A stretch of DNA of 64,000 nucleotides from Lentzea sp. NBRC 102530 (GCF_030269365.1 NZ_BSTF01000007.1:186001-250000), one strand, 5' to 3'. Positions 47,746 through 55,951 are shown, counted from the first letter of the stretch. Made by a program: numbers and translations. Notes: generated by a model from the letters alone, not told the origin.

Positions 47746-49116
47746 GTGGACAAGACCTTCGCGGGGCCTCGGCTGCGCCAGCTGATCGCCGACCGCGCGA
47801 TGAGCCAGATCGAGGTCGCCCGGCTGCTGGAGATCTCGCCCAGCTACCTCAACCAGTTGCTGCACAACGCCCGCCCGCTCACCGTGCCGGTGCTGCTCAA
47901 GATCACCGAGGCGTTCGGCGTGGACGCGACCTTCTTCGCCCACGACGACGTCACCCGCCTGGTCGCCGAACTCCGCGAGGTCTTCTCCGACCTCGGCGTC
48001 GCCGTCCCGACCGAGCTCGCGGACTCCTCCCCCGCCGCCGCACGGGCCGTCATCGCCCTGCACCGCCGCTACCGCGAGGCCTCCGAACAGCTCGCGCTGC
48101 TCACCGGCGACCGCGACTCCCCGCAGGCCGTCACGATGCCGCACGAGGACGCCCGCGACTTCTTCTACGAACGCCAGAACTACATCGGCGTCCTCGACGA
48201 ACCCGCCGAACGCCTCGCGCTGGAGTGCCGTCTCAAGCGCGGCGAGGTGCGCACGATCCTCACCGAACGCCTGGCGCTGCACGGGATCCGCGTCGCCCAC
48301 CTGGACACGCCGGACGAACGCCACCGCTACGACCCGGCCACCAGGGTGCTGCACCTGTCCGCGGGCCTGCGACCGGGCCAGCAGGCGTTCCGGATGGCCG
48401 TCCAGCTCGCCTACGCCGAACACGGCGACCTGCTCACCTCACTGGCCGCGGAGGTCCGCAACCCGCAGTCCCGCACGCTGACCAGGATCGGCCTGGCCAA
48501 CTACTTCGCGGCCGCGTTCATCCTGCCGTACCAGGACTTCCTGGCCACCGCCGAACGCTTCCGCTACGACGTCGAACGCCTCACCGACCACTACGGCCTG
48601 GGCTTCGAGACCATCTGCCACCGCCTCTCGACGCTGCAACGCCCGCGCGCCCGCGGCGTCCCGTTCTCGCTGATCCGCATCGACCGCGCCGGAAACATGT
48701 CGAAACGCCAGTCCGCCACCGGTTTCCACTTCTCCCGCACCGGCGGCACATGTCCACTGTGGAACATCTACGAGGCCTTCAGCGCGCCGGGGCGCGTCCT
48801 GCGTCAGATCGCCGTCATGCCCGACGGCCGCGGCTACTTCTGGATCGCCCGCACCGTCACCCGCCGCCCGCACCGCTACGGCACCCCGAGCAAGACCTAC
48901 GCCGTGGGCCTGGGCTGCGAACTGCGCCACGCCTCCCGGCTCGTCTACTCGGCGGGCCTCGACCTCGACGACCACGAGGCCGCCGTCCCGATCGGCCCCG
49001 GCTGCAAGACCTGTCCGCGCGTGGGCTGCGCGCAGCGGGCGTTCCCCCAGGTGGGCCGGACGCTGTCGATCGATGAGAACCACAGCACGTTCACGCCCTA
49101 TCCCGTGCACGAGTGA
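47746..49116 (+). CDS. ramB: RamB/PrpR-type XRE regulator of acetate and propionate metabolism
   Basis: A 456-residue regulator. The N-terminal XRE helix-turn-helix (LRQLIADRAMSQIEVARLLEISPSYLNQLLHNARPL) is followed by an ImmA/IrrE-type domain (DUF955, about 150-300, with DATRVLHLSAGLRPGQQAFRMAVQLA) and a C-terminal cysteine-bearing domain (GCKTCPRVGCAQRAFPQ) typical of short-chain fatty acyl regulators such as RamB and PrpR. In mycobacteria related proteins bind an iron-sulfur cluster and acyl-CoA. It is divergent from aceA, its classical target. The GTG start 8 nt after TATAGT fits leaderless translation. A small ferredoxin gene follows 13 bp downstream. Confidence 0.93.
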   Translation: MDKTFAGPRLRQLIADRAMSQIEVARLLEISPSYLNQLLHNARPLTVPVLLKITEAFGVDATFFAHDDVTRLVAELREVFSDLGVAVPTELADSSPAAARAVIALHRRYREASEQLALLTGDRDSPQAVTMPHEDARDFFYERQNYIGVLDEPAERLALECRLKRGEVRTILTERLALHGIRVAHLDTPDERHRYDPATRVLHLSAGLRPGQQAFRMAVQLAYAEHGDLLTSLAAEVRNPQSRTLTRIGLANYFAAAFILPYQDFLATAERFRYDVERLTDHYGLGFETICHRLSTLQRPRARGVPFSLIRIDRAGNMSKRQSATGFHFSRTGGTCPLWNIYEAFSAPGRVLRQIAVMPDGRGYFWIARTVTRRPHRYGTPSKTYAVGLGCELRHASRLVYSAGLDLDDHEAAVPIGPGCKTCPRVGCAQRAFPQVGRTLSIDENHSTFTPYPVHE

Positions 49117-49129
49117 GTAGACAGAGATC

Positions 49130-49462
49130 ATGACCGCACGGATCACCGTGTGCCGCGGCTGCTGCTGCGGCACCGAGCGCAAGCACCCCGACGTCGACCA
49201 CGACCGGCAGCTCGACCTGCTGCGCGCCCGCCTGGCCACCGTCAAGGTCGCCGACTGCCTGGACGCGTGCGAGGTGTCGAACGTGGTCGTCGTGCAGCCG
49301 AGCCCCGCCGCACGGGCCGCGGGCGCGAAACCCGTGTGGGTCGGTTCGATCCTGGACGACGAGTCGCTGCACGGCGTGGCGGACTGGGTGGACGCGGGCG
49401 GCCCCGGCGTCGCCGCACCGCCGTCGTCGATCGCGGACCTGATCGTCGCGACGCCGAAGTGA
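49130..49462 (+). CDS. Small (2Fe-2S) ferredoxin-like protein
   Basis: A 110-residue thioredoxin-fold ferredoxin-like protein. Candidate cluster ligands are C8 and one of C11-C13 (VCRGCCCGT) with C43 and C47 (DCLDACEVSNVVVV), the pattern of actinobacterial (2Fe-2S) ferredoxin domain proteins. It starts 13 bp after ramB, so the two are probably cotranscribed, suggesting a link between iron-sulfur status and the RamB C-terminal cysteine domain. The redox partner is unknown. Confidence 0.82.
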   Translation: MTARITVCRGCCCGTERKHPDVDHDRQLDLLRARLATVKVADCLDACEVSNVVVVQPSPAARAAGAKPVWVGSILDDESLHGVADWVDAGGPGVAAPPSSIADLIVATPK

Positions 49463-49481
49463 CCGCTGCCCGGCGGACGTC

Positions 49482-49760
49482 CTAGCCCTGCCGGGCCTGC
49501 ACCAGGAGTTTCAGGAACACACCGAGGCACACGAGGGCGCCCGCCACGACGACCGGCGTCGAAGACCAGGTGACACCGAGGACCACGACGAGCAGACCGC
49601 CGAAGAACGCCGCCAGCACGCCGAGTGCCCGCAGCGCGCCGCCGAACAGGAGCGTGATCACCGAGGGTCTGGTCAGCTTGGCCGCGAGTTCGGGGTCCTC
49701 GTCGTGCAGATGCTGCTCGATCTCTTCGAGTTCACGTTGTTCACGGTCTGCCAAAGCCAT
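49482..49760 (-). CDS. DUF3040 family membrane protein
   Basis: A 92-residue protein of the actinobacterial DUF3040 family: an N-terminal acidic helix (LADREQRELEEIEQHLHDEDPELAAKL) followed by two membrane helices (LRALGVLAAFFGGLLVVVLGV and PVVVAGALVCLGVFLKLLV). The N-terminus stays in the cytoplasm. Function is unknown; related small proteins are linked to cell-envelope stress or division. GGAGG lies 4 nt before the ATG at 49760. It lies 115 bp downstream of nrdB on the same strand. Confidence 0.88.
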   Translation of the reverse strand: MALADREQRELEEIEQHLHDEDPELAAKLTRPSVITLLFGGALRALGVLAAFFGGLLVVVLGVTWSSTPVVVAGALVCLGVFLKLLVQARQG

Positions 49761-49875
49761 GGAAGCCTCCGTTCCAGGCCCATGGTCGCCCGGCTGACGG
49801 CCGCGTCCAATCCGTGCTGACCCCCAAAACGGGTGGTGCCCCCAGCCCCGTCGGGCCGGGGGCACCGGGGAACCC

Positions 49876-50904
49876 CTAGAAGTCCTCGTCGAACGACACC
49901 GTGCCGGTCACGCCCACCTGGTAGGCGGACACCCTGCGCTCGAAGAAGTTCGACAGCTCCTGCACGTCCTGCAGCTCCATGAACGCGAACGGGTTCTTGG
50001 AACCGTAGATCGGCTCGATGCCGAGCACCTGCAGCCGCCGGTCGGCGACGTGTTCGAGGTACGAACGCATGTCCGCCACCGACATGCCGGCCACGCCGCC
50101 GCCGAGCAGGTCGTCGGCGAACTGCACCTCGGCGTCGACCGCCTCGCGCAGCATCTCGCGCACCTGCTCGTAGAGCGACTCGTCGAACAGGTCGGGCTCC
50201 TCGCGGCGCACGGTGTCCACGACGTCGAACGCGAACGCCATGTGCATCGACTCGTCGCGGAACACCCAGTTGGTGCCGGACGCCAACCCGTTCAGCAAGC
50301 CGCGCGACCGCAGGAAGTACACGTAGGCGAAGGCGCCGTAGAAGAACAGGCCCTCGATGCACGCGGCGAAGCAGATCAGGTTGAGCAGGAACGACCTGCG
50401 GTCCTCGCGGGTCTGCAGCGTCGTCAGCGAAGAGATCGAGTCGATCCACTTGTAGCAGAACTCGGCCTTGGCGCGGATCGACGGGATCGTCTCGACGGCG
50501 GCGAACGCGTCGGCGCGGTCGTTCTCGTCGGGCAGGTAGGTGTCGAGCAGCGTCAGGTAGAACTGGACGTGCACGGCCTCCTCGAACAGCTGGCGCGACA
50601 GGTACAACCGCGCCTCGGGGGCGTTGACGTGCTCGTAGAGGTTGAGCACGAGGTTGTTCGCGACGATGGTGTCACCGGTCGCGAAGAACGCCACCAGCCG
50701 GTTGACCAGGTGCCGCTCGGCGTCCGACAGCTTGTTCAGGTCGGCGAGGTCCGAGTGGAGGTCGACCTCCTCGACGGTCCAGGTGTTCTTGATGGCGTCG
50801 CGGAAGCGTTCGTAGAACAGCGGGTAGCGCATCGGCCGCAGCGTGAGGTCCATGCCGGGGTCGAGCAGGGCGTTCTTGCGGCTGGTGCTGGAAAGCGCGG
50901 TCAC
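49876..50904 (-). CDS. nrdB: Ribonucleotide reductase class Ia beta subunit (radical-generating)
   Basis: A 342-residue R2 protein that houses the di-metal site and radical for deoxyribonucleotide synthesis. The metal-ligand motif and radical tyrosine are visible as E109-x2-H112-x3-Y116 (FEEAVHVQFY), so the tyrosine is kept and this is not the tyrosine-less class Ic form. Further ligands lie in CIEGLFFYGAF and RDESMHMAF. The conserved C-terminal tail (TGTVSFDEDF) contacts NrdA. Its GTG overlaps the nrdA TGA (GTGA). Expression depends on the promoter, NrdR boxes and riboswitch upstream of nrdA. Confidence 0.96.
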   Translation of the reverse strand: MTALSSTSRKNALLDPGMDLTLRPMRYPLFYERFRDAIKNTWTVEEVDLHSDLADLNKLSDAERHLVNRLVAFFATGDTIVANNLVLNLYEHVNAPEARLYLSRQLFEEAVHVQFYLTLLDTYLPDENDRADAFAAVETIPSIRAKAEFCYKWIDSISSLTTLQTREDRRSFLLNLICFAACIEGLFFYGAFAYVYFLRSRGLLNGLASGTNWVFRDESMHMAFAFDVVDTVRREEPDLFDESLYEQVREMLREAVDAEVQFADDLLGGGVAGMSVADMRSYLEHVADRRLQVLGIEPIYGSKNPFAFMELQDVQELSNFFERRVSAYQVGVTGTVSFDEDF

Positions 50905-53249
50905 TGGCAGGCCTCACACGTTTCGGGGTTTTCGAGGGAACAGGCGATGGCTTCTTCCGAAGGGACCGAAGGCACGGTCACGGTCGCCTGCTGGATGCGC
51001 GTCGCGGGACGGGAGCGCAGGTAGTACGTGGTCTTCAGCCCGGCCTTCCAGGCGTAGAGGTACATCGAGGAGAGCTTGCCGATCGTCGGCGAGGCGACGA
51101 ACAGGTTCAGCGACTGGCTCTGGTCGATGTACGGGCCGCGCGCGGCGGCGAGTTCGATCAACGCCTTCTGCGGCAGTTCCCAGGCGGTGCGGAACAGCTC
51201 GCGAACCTCGGCGGGCAGTTCGCCGAGACCCTGCACCGAGCCCTCGTCCTGCTTGAGGCGGTTGCGGATCGCGTCCGTCCACAGGCCGCGGGACTTGAGC
51301 TCGCGCACCAGGTAGGAGTTGATCTGCAGGAACTCACCGGAGAGCGTCTCGCGCTTGAAGGTGTTCGACACCTGCGGCTCGATGCACTCGAAGCAGCCCG
51401 CGATGGAGGCGATCGTCGCCGTCGGCGCCACGGCGATGAGCAGCGAGTTGCGCAGGCCGTGCTCGGAGATCCGCTCGCGCACGGACGCCCAGCGCTCGGT
51501 CTGCGTGGGCGTCACGCCCCACAGGTCGGGCTGGAGATCTCCCTTGGCGGCGCGGGTTTCCGCGAACGCCGGGTGTGCCCCCGCCGACGAGGCCAGCTCC
51601 GCCGACGACTCCAGCGCCGTCAGGTAGATCTCCTCGGCGATGCGCGTCGACAGCTCGCGCGCCTCGGGCGAGTCGAAGGCCAGCCGCAGCTTGAAGAACA
51701 CGTCCTGCAGGCCCATGACGCCGAGACCCACCGGGCGCCAGCGCGGGTTGGACCGCGCCGCCTGCTCGGTCGGGTAGTAGTTGATGTCGATCACGCGGTC
51801 GAGGAACACCACGGCCGTGCGGACGGTGGAACGCAGCCGCTCCCAGTCGACCCCGTCCACAGTGTCGTTGATGTGAGCGCCGAGGTTGACCGAGCCGAGG
51901 TTGCAGACCGCGGTCTCCTCGTCGCTCGTCACCTCCAGGATCTCGGTGCACAGGTTCGACAGGTGCACCACGTTGCCGGGCTCGGCGGTCTGGTTGCACG
52001 TGCGGTTCGACGTGTCCTTGAACGTCATCCAGCCGTTGCCGGTCTGGGCGAGCGTGCGGATCATCCGTCCATAGAGGTCACGGGCCTTCACGGTGCGCAC
52101 CGCACGGCCCGCCTCCTCGGCGGCGCGGTAGGCGCGGTCGAACTCGTCGCCCCACAGGTCGACGAGCTCCGGCATCTCGTCCGGGTCGAACAACGACCAG
52201 TCGGCGTCCGCCTCGACGCGGCGCATGAACTCGTCGGGGATCCAGTTGGCCAGGTTGAGGTTGTGCGTGCGGCGCGCGTCCTCACCGGTGTTGTCGCGGA
52301 GCTCCAGGAACTCCTCGATGTCCGGGTGCCACGTCTCCAGGTACACGCACGCGGCGCCCTTGCGGCGACCGCCCTGGTTCACGGCCGAGACCGACGCGTC
52401 GAGGGTGCGCAGCCACGGCACGATGCCGTTGGAGTGACCGTTGGTGCCGCGGATCAGCGCGCCCCTCGAACGCACCCGCGACCACTGCACGCCGATGCCG
52501 CCGGCGAACTTCGACAGCCGCGCGATCTGGGCGTAGCGCTCGTAGATCGACTCCAGCTGGTCCTTCGGCGAGTCGAGCAGGTAGCACGAGGACATCTGGG
52601 TGTGCCGGGTGCCGGAGTTGAACAGCGTCGGCGAGCTCGGCAGGTACGCGAGCGACGACATCAGCCGGTAGAAGTCGATGGCCTCGGCGGCGGTGTGCGA
52701 GAGGCCGCACGCCACGCGCAGCAGCCAGTACTGCGGCTGCTCGATCACCGACCGCTTGGACGGGTGGCGCAGCAGGTAGCGGTCGTAGACGGTGCGCAGG
52801 CCGAAGTACTCGAACCGCCGGTCGCCGTCGAGGTCGATCGCGTCGTCGAGCTTGCGGGCGTTGGCGGCCACGAACTTCGCGGTCGCGTCGCCGATCAGGC
52901 CCTCGGCGCGCCCGAGCGCGATGGCCTGGCTGAAGGACTGCACGCCCTGACGGCGCACCTCCTTCTCGATGAACGCGGCCAGCAGGCCCGCGGCGAGCTT
53001 GGAGTACTCGGGCTCCTCGGCGACCAGCGCGGCCGCCGTCTGGATGGAGAGCTTGTCCAGCTCCTCCGTGGTCGCCCCGTCGTAGAGGCCGCTGATCGTC
53101 TTCGTCGCGACCCGCAACGGGTCGACGTCGTGCAGACCGGCCGTGCAACGCTCGACCGCGCGAACGATCTTGTTCAAGTCGACCGGTTCGAGCGAACCGT
53201 TGCGTTTTCTGACGCGCATCGTGGTGGTGACTGTGTCGACCGCCGTCAC
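50901..53249 (-). CDS. nrdA: Ribonucleotide reductase class Ia alpha subunit
   Basis: A 782-residue catalytic subunit. The N-terminal ATP-cone (RVRKRNGSLEPVDLNKIVRAVE, about residues 12-100) gives allosteric activity control. The barrel shows SSCYLLDSPKDQLESIYERYAQIARLSKFAGGIG, NLCTEILEVTSDEETAVCNLGSVNLG and the substrate-site PTATIASIAGCFECIEPQ. The redox-active pair C778 and C781 ends the chain (ETCEACQ). It reduces ribonucleoside diphosphates with NrdB. GTG at 53249 is preceded by AGGAGAG and overlaps the stop of a 23-codon leader ORF. A cobalamin riboswitch upstream implies shutdown when vitamin B12 permits a class II enzyme. Confidence 0.97.
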   Translation of the reverse strand: MTAVDTVTTTMRVRKRNGSLEPVDLNKIVRAVERCTAGLHDVDPLRVATKTISGLYDGATTEELDKLSIQTAAALVAEEPEYSKLAAGLLAAFIEKEVRRQGVQSFSQAIALGRAEGLIGDATAKFVAANARKLDDAIDLDGDRRFEYFGLRTVYDRYLLRHPSKRSVIEQPQYWLLRVACGLSHTAAEAIDFYRLMSSLAYLPSSPTLFNSGTRHTQMSSCYLLDSPKDQLESIYERYAQIARLSKFAGGIGVQWSRVRSRGALIRGTNGHSNGIVPWLRTLDASVSAVNQGGRRKGAACVYLETWHPDIEEFLELRDNTGEDARRTHNLNLANWIPDEFMRRVEADADWSLFDPDEMPELVDLWGDEFDRAYRAAEEAGRAVRTVKARDLYGRMIRTLAQTGNGWMTFKDTSNRTCNQTAEPGNVVHLSNLCTEILEVTSDEETAVCNLGSVNLGAHINDTVDGVDWERLRSTVRTAVVFLDRVIDINYYPTEQAARSNPRWRPVGLGVMGLQDVFFKLRLAFDSPEARELSTRIAEEIYLTALESSAELASSAGAHPAFAETRAAKGDLQPDLWGVTPTQTERWASVRERISEHGLRNSLLIAVAPTATIASIAGCFECIEPQVSNTFKRETLSGEFLQINSYLVRELKSRGLWTDAIRNRLKQDEGSVQGLGELPAEVRELFRTAWELPQKALIELAAARGPYIDQSQSLNLFVASPTIGKLSSMYLYAWKAGLKTTYYLRSRPATRIQQATVTVPSVPSEEAIACSLENPETCEACQ

Positions 53250-53317
53250 AGCTCTCTCCTCGCGAGCTCGGTGGCCACGAGGGCAGCGAGGAGTGAACGG
53301 GCGCGCGCGACCGCCAC
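53246..53317 (-). CDS. Possible 23-residue leader peptide coupled to nrdA
   Basis: Between the riboswitch and nrdA a frame opens with GTG (53315-53317), preceded by purine-rich GGGAGGGCGGGAGG, and runs 23 codons to a TGA that overlaps the nrdA GTG (GTGA). The peptide is Ala/Leu/Arg-rich and ends RREL, where the two arginines use the rare codons AGG and AGA; these bases also form the nrdA ribosome-binding site. Translation of this ORF could open or occupy the nrdA start, giving the riboswitch a translational output. Too short to be certain. Confidence 0.4.
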   Translation of the reverse strand: MAVARARSLLAALVATELARREL

Positions 53318-53348
53318 GTCCTCCCGCCCTCCCTCGGGGCCTCGGACG

Positions 53349-53370
53349 CCCGCACGCAGGCGCGTGCGGG
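53349..53370 (-). promoter_or_regulatory. Hairpin directly after the riboswitch core
   Basis: CCCGCACG-N6-CGTGCGGG is a perfect 8-bp stem just 3' of the cobalamin riboswitch core on the minus strand. No U-run follows, so it is more likely part of the expression platform, or a Rho-dependent or factor-assisted stop, than a classical intrinsic terminator. Confidence 0.5.
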
Positions 53371-53545
53371 ATGCTGGCAGGTCTTCGGACTCACGGGCGT
53401 GCCCGGTGATCGATCACCGAGCGCCTACCGGCCGTCGCTTCCCAGACACCCTCGTCCAGTGCTTCCTGACGGCTTTCGTTCCCGTTCACCGCTGCGGGGC
53501 AGTCCCGGAATCGCACCGGGTTCCCTCTTGCGACGACCGATCTGG
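53371..53545 (-). ncRNA. Cobalamin riboswitch upstream of nrdAB
   Basis: On the minus strand the leader holds the classical segments in order: AGAGGGAACCCGGTGCGATT, CCGGGACTGCCCCGCAGCGG, a long arm with GCGACGGCC, and the closing GTGAGTCCGAAGACCTGCCA (B12-box region). These match adenosylcobalamin riboswitches. The RNA binds B12 and lowers nrdAB expression, as described for Streptomyces nrdAB, where a class II reductase takes over. The output side would be the hairpin at 53349-53370 and the leader ORF before nrdA. Confidence 0.93.
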
Positions 53546-53569
53546 ATGATCGGCCGAACCAGCTTCGCG

Positions 53570-53616
53570 ACACAATACATGGGCGCGATCATGAGACGCG
53601 CGCCTACATGTAGTGG
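53570..53616. promoter_or_regulatory. Pair of NrdR boxes in the nrdAB promoter
   Basis: Two 16-bp elements, ACACAATACATGGGCG (53570-53585) and CGCCTACATGTAGTGG (53601-53616), resemble the NrdR box consensus ACACWATATATWGTGT. Their starts are 31 bp apart, the three-helical-turn spacing typical of NrdR box pairs. They would let NrdR repress nrdAB when dATP is plentiful. The nrdR gene is not in this window. Confidence 0.8.
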
Positions 53617-53691
53617 GCGTGTCGCCCGGTTGGACCAGTGCCCGAAACGTCCGGCCACGGGCCTGACGACACGCCGCGCCGTCAGGCGGTG

Positions 53692-54732
53692 TCAGCCCAG
53701 CGGGACCGGGCCGCGCACGGCCGCCGAGTAGTCGTTGATCCACCCGGGGTACGTCGGCGCCGGAGCGCTGATCGCGTCCAGCTCGGCGAGGTCCTTCTCC
53801 TGCAACGGGTTCTCGACGGCGGCGAGGTTGTCCCGCAACTGCTCCACCGTGCGGGCACCGATCGTGACGCTGGTGACCGCGGGCCGGGCGAGCAGCCACG
53901 CCAGCGCGACCTGCGGCATGCTCGTGCCGGTGCGCTCGGCGACCTCGCGCACGACGTGGACGATCGGCGCGGCCGCGGACGGGTCGATCGGTGGCAGCGC
54001 CTGCTCGCTCCTCGCCCGGCGCGAGGAGGCGTCGCCGGTCCTGCCCTCGGCGTCGAACTTGCCCGTCAGGTAGCCGGCGGCGAGCGGGCCCCAGACGGTC
54101 AGGCCGATGTTCTCGCTCTCGACCATCGGCAGGATCTCGGCCTCCACGTCCCGCACCAGCAACGAGTAGTGCGCCTGCAGCGCGACGAACCCGTTGAGCT
54201 GCTTGAGCGCCGAGATGCCGAGGGCCTTCGTGATCTGCCAGGCCGGGAAGTTCGCGACGCCGATGTGCCGCACCTTGCCCTGGCGCACGGCGTCGTCGAG
54301 GGCGGCCAGCGTCTCCTCCAGCGGCGTCACCGGGTCGGTGTTGTGCAGCTGGAAGAGGTCGATGTGGTCCGTGCGCAACCGCCGCAGGCTCTTCTCGATG
54401 CTGCGCAGCAGGTGCACGCGGGTCGAGCCGAGGTCGTTGGGACCCGGCCCGGACCGCGCCATCGCCTTGGTGGCGATCAGCACCTGGTCGCGGCGGCCCT
54501 CGAGGATCTCGCCGAGCTGGCTCTCGGACTCGCCGTCGGCGTAGACGTCCGCGGTGTCGACCAGGTTCACGCCCGCGTCGAGCGCCTCGTCGACGAGCCG
54601 GCGTGACCGGGCCACGTCGAGCGCGCCGACCGCACCCCAGATCGGGTGGTCGGTGGAACCACCGAACGTCATGGCGCCCAAGGACACCTCCGACACCCAC
54701 AGTCCGGTCCTGCCCAGCGTGCGGTACCGCAT
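53692..54732 (-). CDS. Aldo/keto reductase
   Basis: A 346-residue (alpha/beta)8 NADPH-dependent reductase. The catalytic tetrad starts with D59 and Y64 (DTADVY), then the lysine in IATKAM and the histidine in LFQLHNTDP. The cofactor region is TSVTIGARTVEQLRDNL. It reduces aldehydes or ketones; substrate unknown. GAGGAG precedes the ATG at 54732. It lies 106 bp downstream of a TetR gene on the same strand, and the gap holds a perfect palindrome, so that TetR protein is its probable repressor. Confidence 0.93.
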   Translation of the reverse strand: MRYRTLGRTGLWVSEVSLGAMTFGGSTDHPIWGAVGALDVARSRRLVDEALDAGVNLVDTADVYADGESESQLGEILEGRRDQVLIATKAMARSGPGPNDLGSTRVHLLRSIEKSLRRLRTDHIDLFQLHNTDPVTPLEETLAALDDAVRQGKVRHIGVANFPAWQITKALGISALKQLNGFVALQAHYSLLVRDVEAEILPMVESENIGLTVWGPLAAGYLTGKFDAEGRTGDASSRRARSEQALPPIDPSAAAPIVHVVREVAERTGTSMPQVALAWLLARPAVTSVTIGARTVEQLRDNLAAVENPLQEKDLAELDAISAPAPTYPGWINDYSAAVRGPVPLG

Positions 54733-54753
54733 CGAGCTCTCCTCACAAGTTTT

Positions 54754-54782
54754 TCGGACAGCATGTCCGACACACTGTCCGA
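54754..54782. promoter_or_regulatory. TetR operator TCGGACA-GCA-TGTCCGA
   Basis: A perfect 7-3-7 palindrome (54754-54770) with a further direct TGTCCGA half-site at 54776-54782, located 22 bp before the aldo/keto reductase start. It probably binds the TetR protein encoded just upstream. Confidence 0.7.
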
Positions 54783-54838
54783 CTCTACACCCGGACGGAG
54801 CACCGCACCGGTGTCGAGCGGGTTCGGAGGGTGAACTC

Positions 54839-55447
54839 TCAGGGGCGGCGGAACGCGCCGAACCACTGGTTGGCCGCGAGTTCGCGGGCCACGGCCAGGT
54901 CGGTCTCGGGGCCGTGCGTGGCGACCTGGTGGGCGATCACCCGCATGCCGCCCCACACGATGACCTCGGCGCACGTGTGCGGCACGAGTTCGGCGGACGT
55001 CCGGCCGGCCTCCTGCTCCTCCTCGAGCATGCGCGTCATGTTGTCGGCGAACCGCCGCACGGCCGCGTTCCACACCTCGCGGATCTCCGGTTCGTACCCG
55101 GAGACCTCGACGACGGCGGCGAGCAGGTGTGCGCGCTCGCGGTAGAACGCGAAGACCTCGACGTGCGCCCGCGTGATCGACTCCAGGTCCGCGGTGACGG
55201 CCTCCGACGTCTCGAACGCGGCCCGCCCGAGGTTCTCGGTGATCCGTCGCATGACGTCGGTCTTGTCGCGGAAGTACAGGTAGAACGTGGACCGCGCGAT
55301 GCCGGCCGCGTCCGCGATGCGCTGCACGCCGAGTTCGGTGAAGGCGGTGCCGTCGCGCAGCAGCCGTTCGGTCGCCCCCAGCACGGCGGCCTCGACCTCG
55401 GCCTGGCGTTCGGCCTTCTTCGACGGCCGGCGGGTGATGGAAGCCAC
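54839..55447 (-). CDS. TetR/AcrR family regulator
   Basis: A 202-residue TetR protein. The HTH lies at about residues 18-64 (AAVLGATERLLRDGTAFTELGVQRIADAAGIARSTFYLYFRDKTDVM), with the recognition helix RSTFYLYFRDK. The ligand domain is helical. The GTG at 55447 lies 7 nt after minus-strand TACGAT (55455-55460), a good leaderless -10. The aldo/keto reductase gene follows downstream in the same direction, separated by an operator-bearing gap, so the regulator and enzyme have separate promoters. Confidence 0.9.
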   Translation of the reverse strand: MASITRRPSKKAERQAEVEAAVLGATERLLRDGTAFTELGVQRIADAAGIARSTFYLYFRDKTDVMRRITENLGRAAFETSEAVTADLESITRAHVEVFAFYRERAHLLAAVVEVSGYEPEIREVWNAAVRRFADNMTRMLEEEQEAGRTSAELVPHTCAEVIVWGGMRVIAHQVATHGPETDLAVARELAANQWFGAFRRP

Positions 55448-55480
55448 GGGCCCGATCGTAGTCAGCGGCTCAGCGGGTGC

Positions 55481-55882
55481 TCACGGGCACGGCACGACGG
55501 CGAACACCGTCTTGCCGCCGCCGGGGCGCAGGCTGGTGCCCCACTTGCTGGTGGCGCTCTCGACCATCACCATGCCGCGGCCCCGGTTCTCGCCGAGCCG
55601 CGACTGGCCGTAGACGGGCTGCGTCGCCGACTCGTCGTCGACCTCGACCGTGACGGCACACGGTTCGCCGGTGCGGAACACCCGCAGGCGACCGCTCCCG
55701 GTCGTGTGGTCGAGGACGTTGCTCACCAGTTCCGTGACGACGAGCTGCACGTCGTAGAGGTGGTCCTCGCCGAGGTCCGCCAACAGCGCGCCGAGGTCGT
55801 GCCGCAGCCCGGTCAGCACGACGTCACGCGGGACGTGCAGGTCCACGACCAGGCGCTGAGCCTGGTCACCGGCAAAGGTCAA
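55481..55882 (-). CDS. ATP-binding anti-sigma/RsbW-like regulator
   Basis: A 133-residue GHKL ATPase-fold protein: N box VVTELVSNVLDHT, and later GRGMVMVESATSKWGTSLRPGGGKTVFAVV. Stand-alone proteins of this kind in actinobacteria act as anti-sigma or anti-anti-sigma kinases of the RsbW/SpoIIAB type, or as modulators of signalling. The start is a TTG at 55882: an in-frame stop lies not far upstream and no ATG or GTG fits. The next gene upstream encodes a PAS/GAF sensor on the same strand, a frequent partner. The target sigma factor is not identified. Confidence 0.85.
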   Translation of the reverse strand: MTFAGDQAQRLVVDLHVPRDVVLTGLRHDLGALLADLGEDHLYDVQLVVTELVSNVLDHTTGSGRLRVFRTGEPCAVTVEVDDESATQPVYGQSRLGENRGRGMVMVESATSKWGTSLRPGGGKTVFAVVPCP

Positions 55883-55951
55883 GGGCGTTCGCGCCTCTCA
55901 CGACTGTCGCTTACTGCGTTCGACGATAGCCGTAGCCCGAACTCGGGCGTG

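Noticed and set aside
46431..49076. Plus-strand frame across aceA and ramB
   Set aside because: It is out of frame with ramB and antisense to aceA; both are unmistakable genes.
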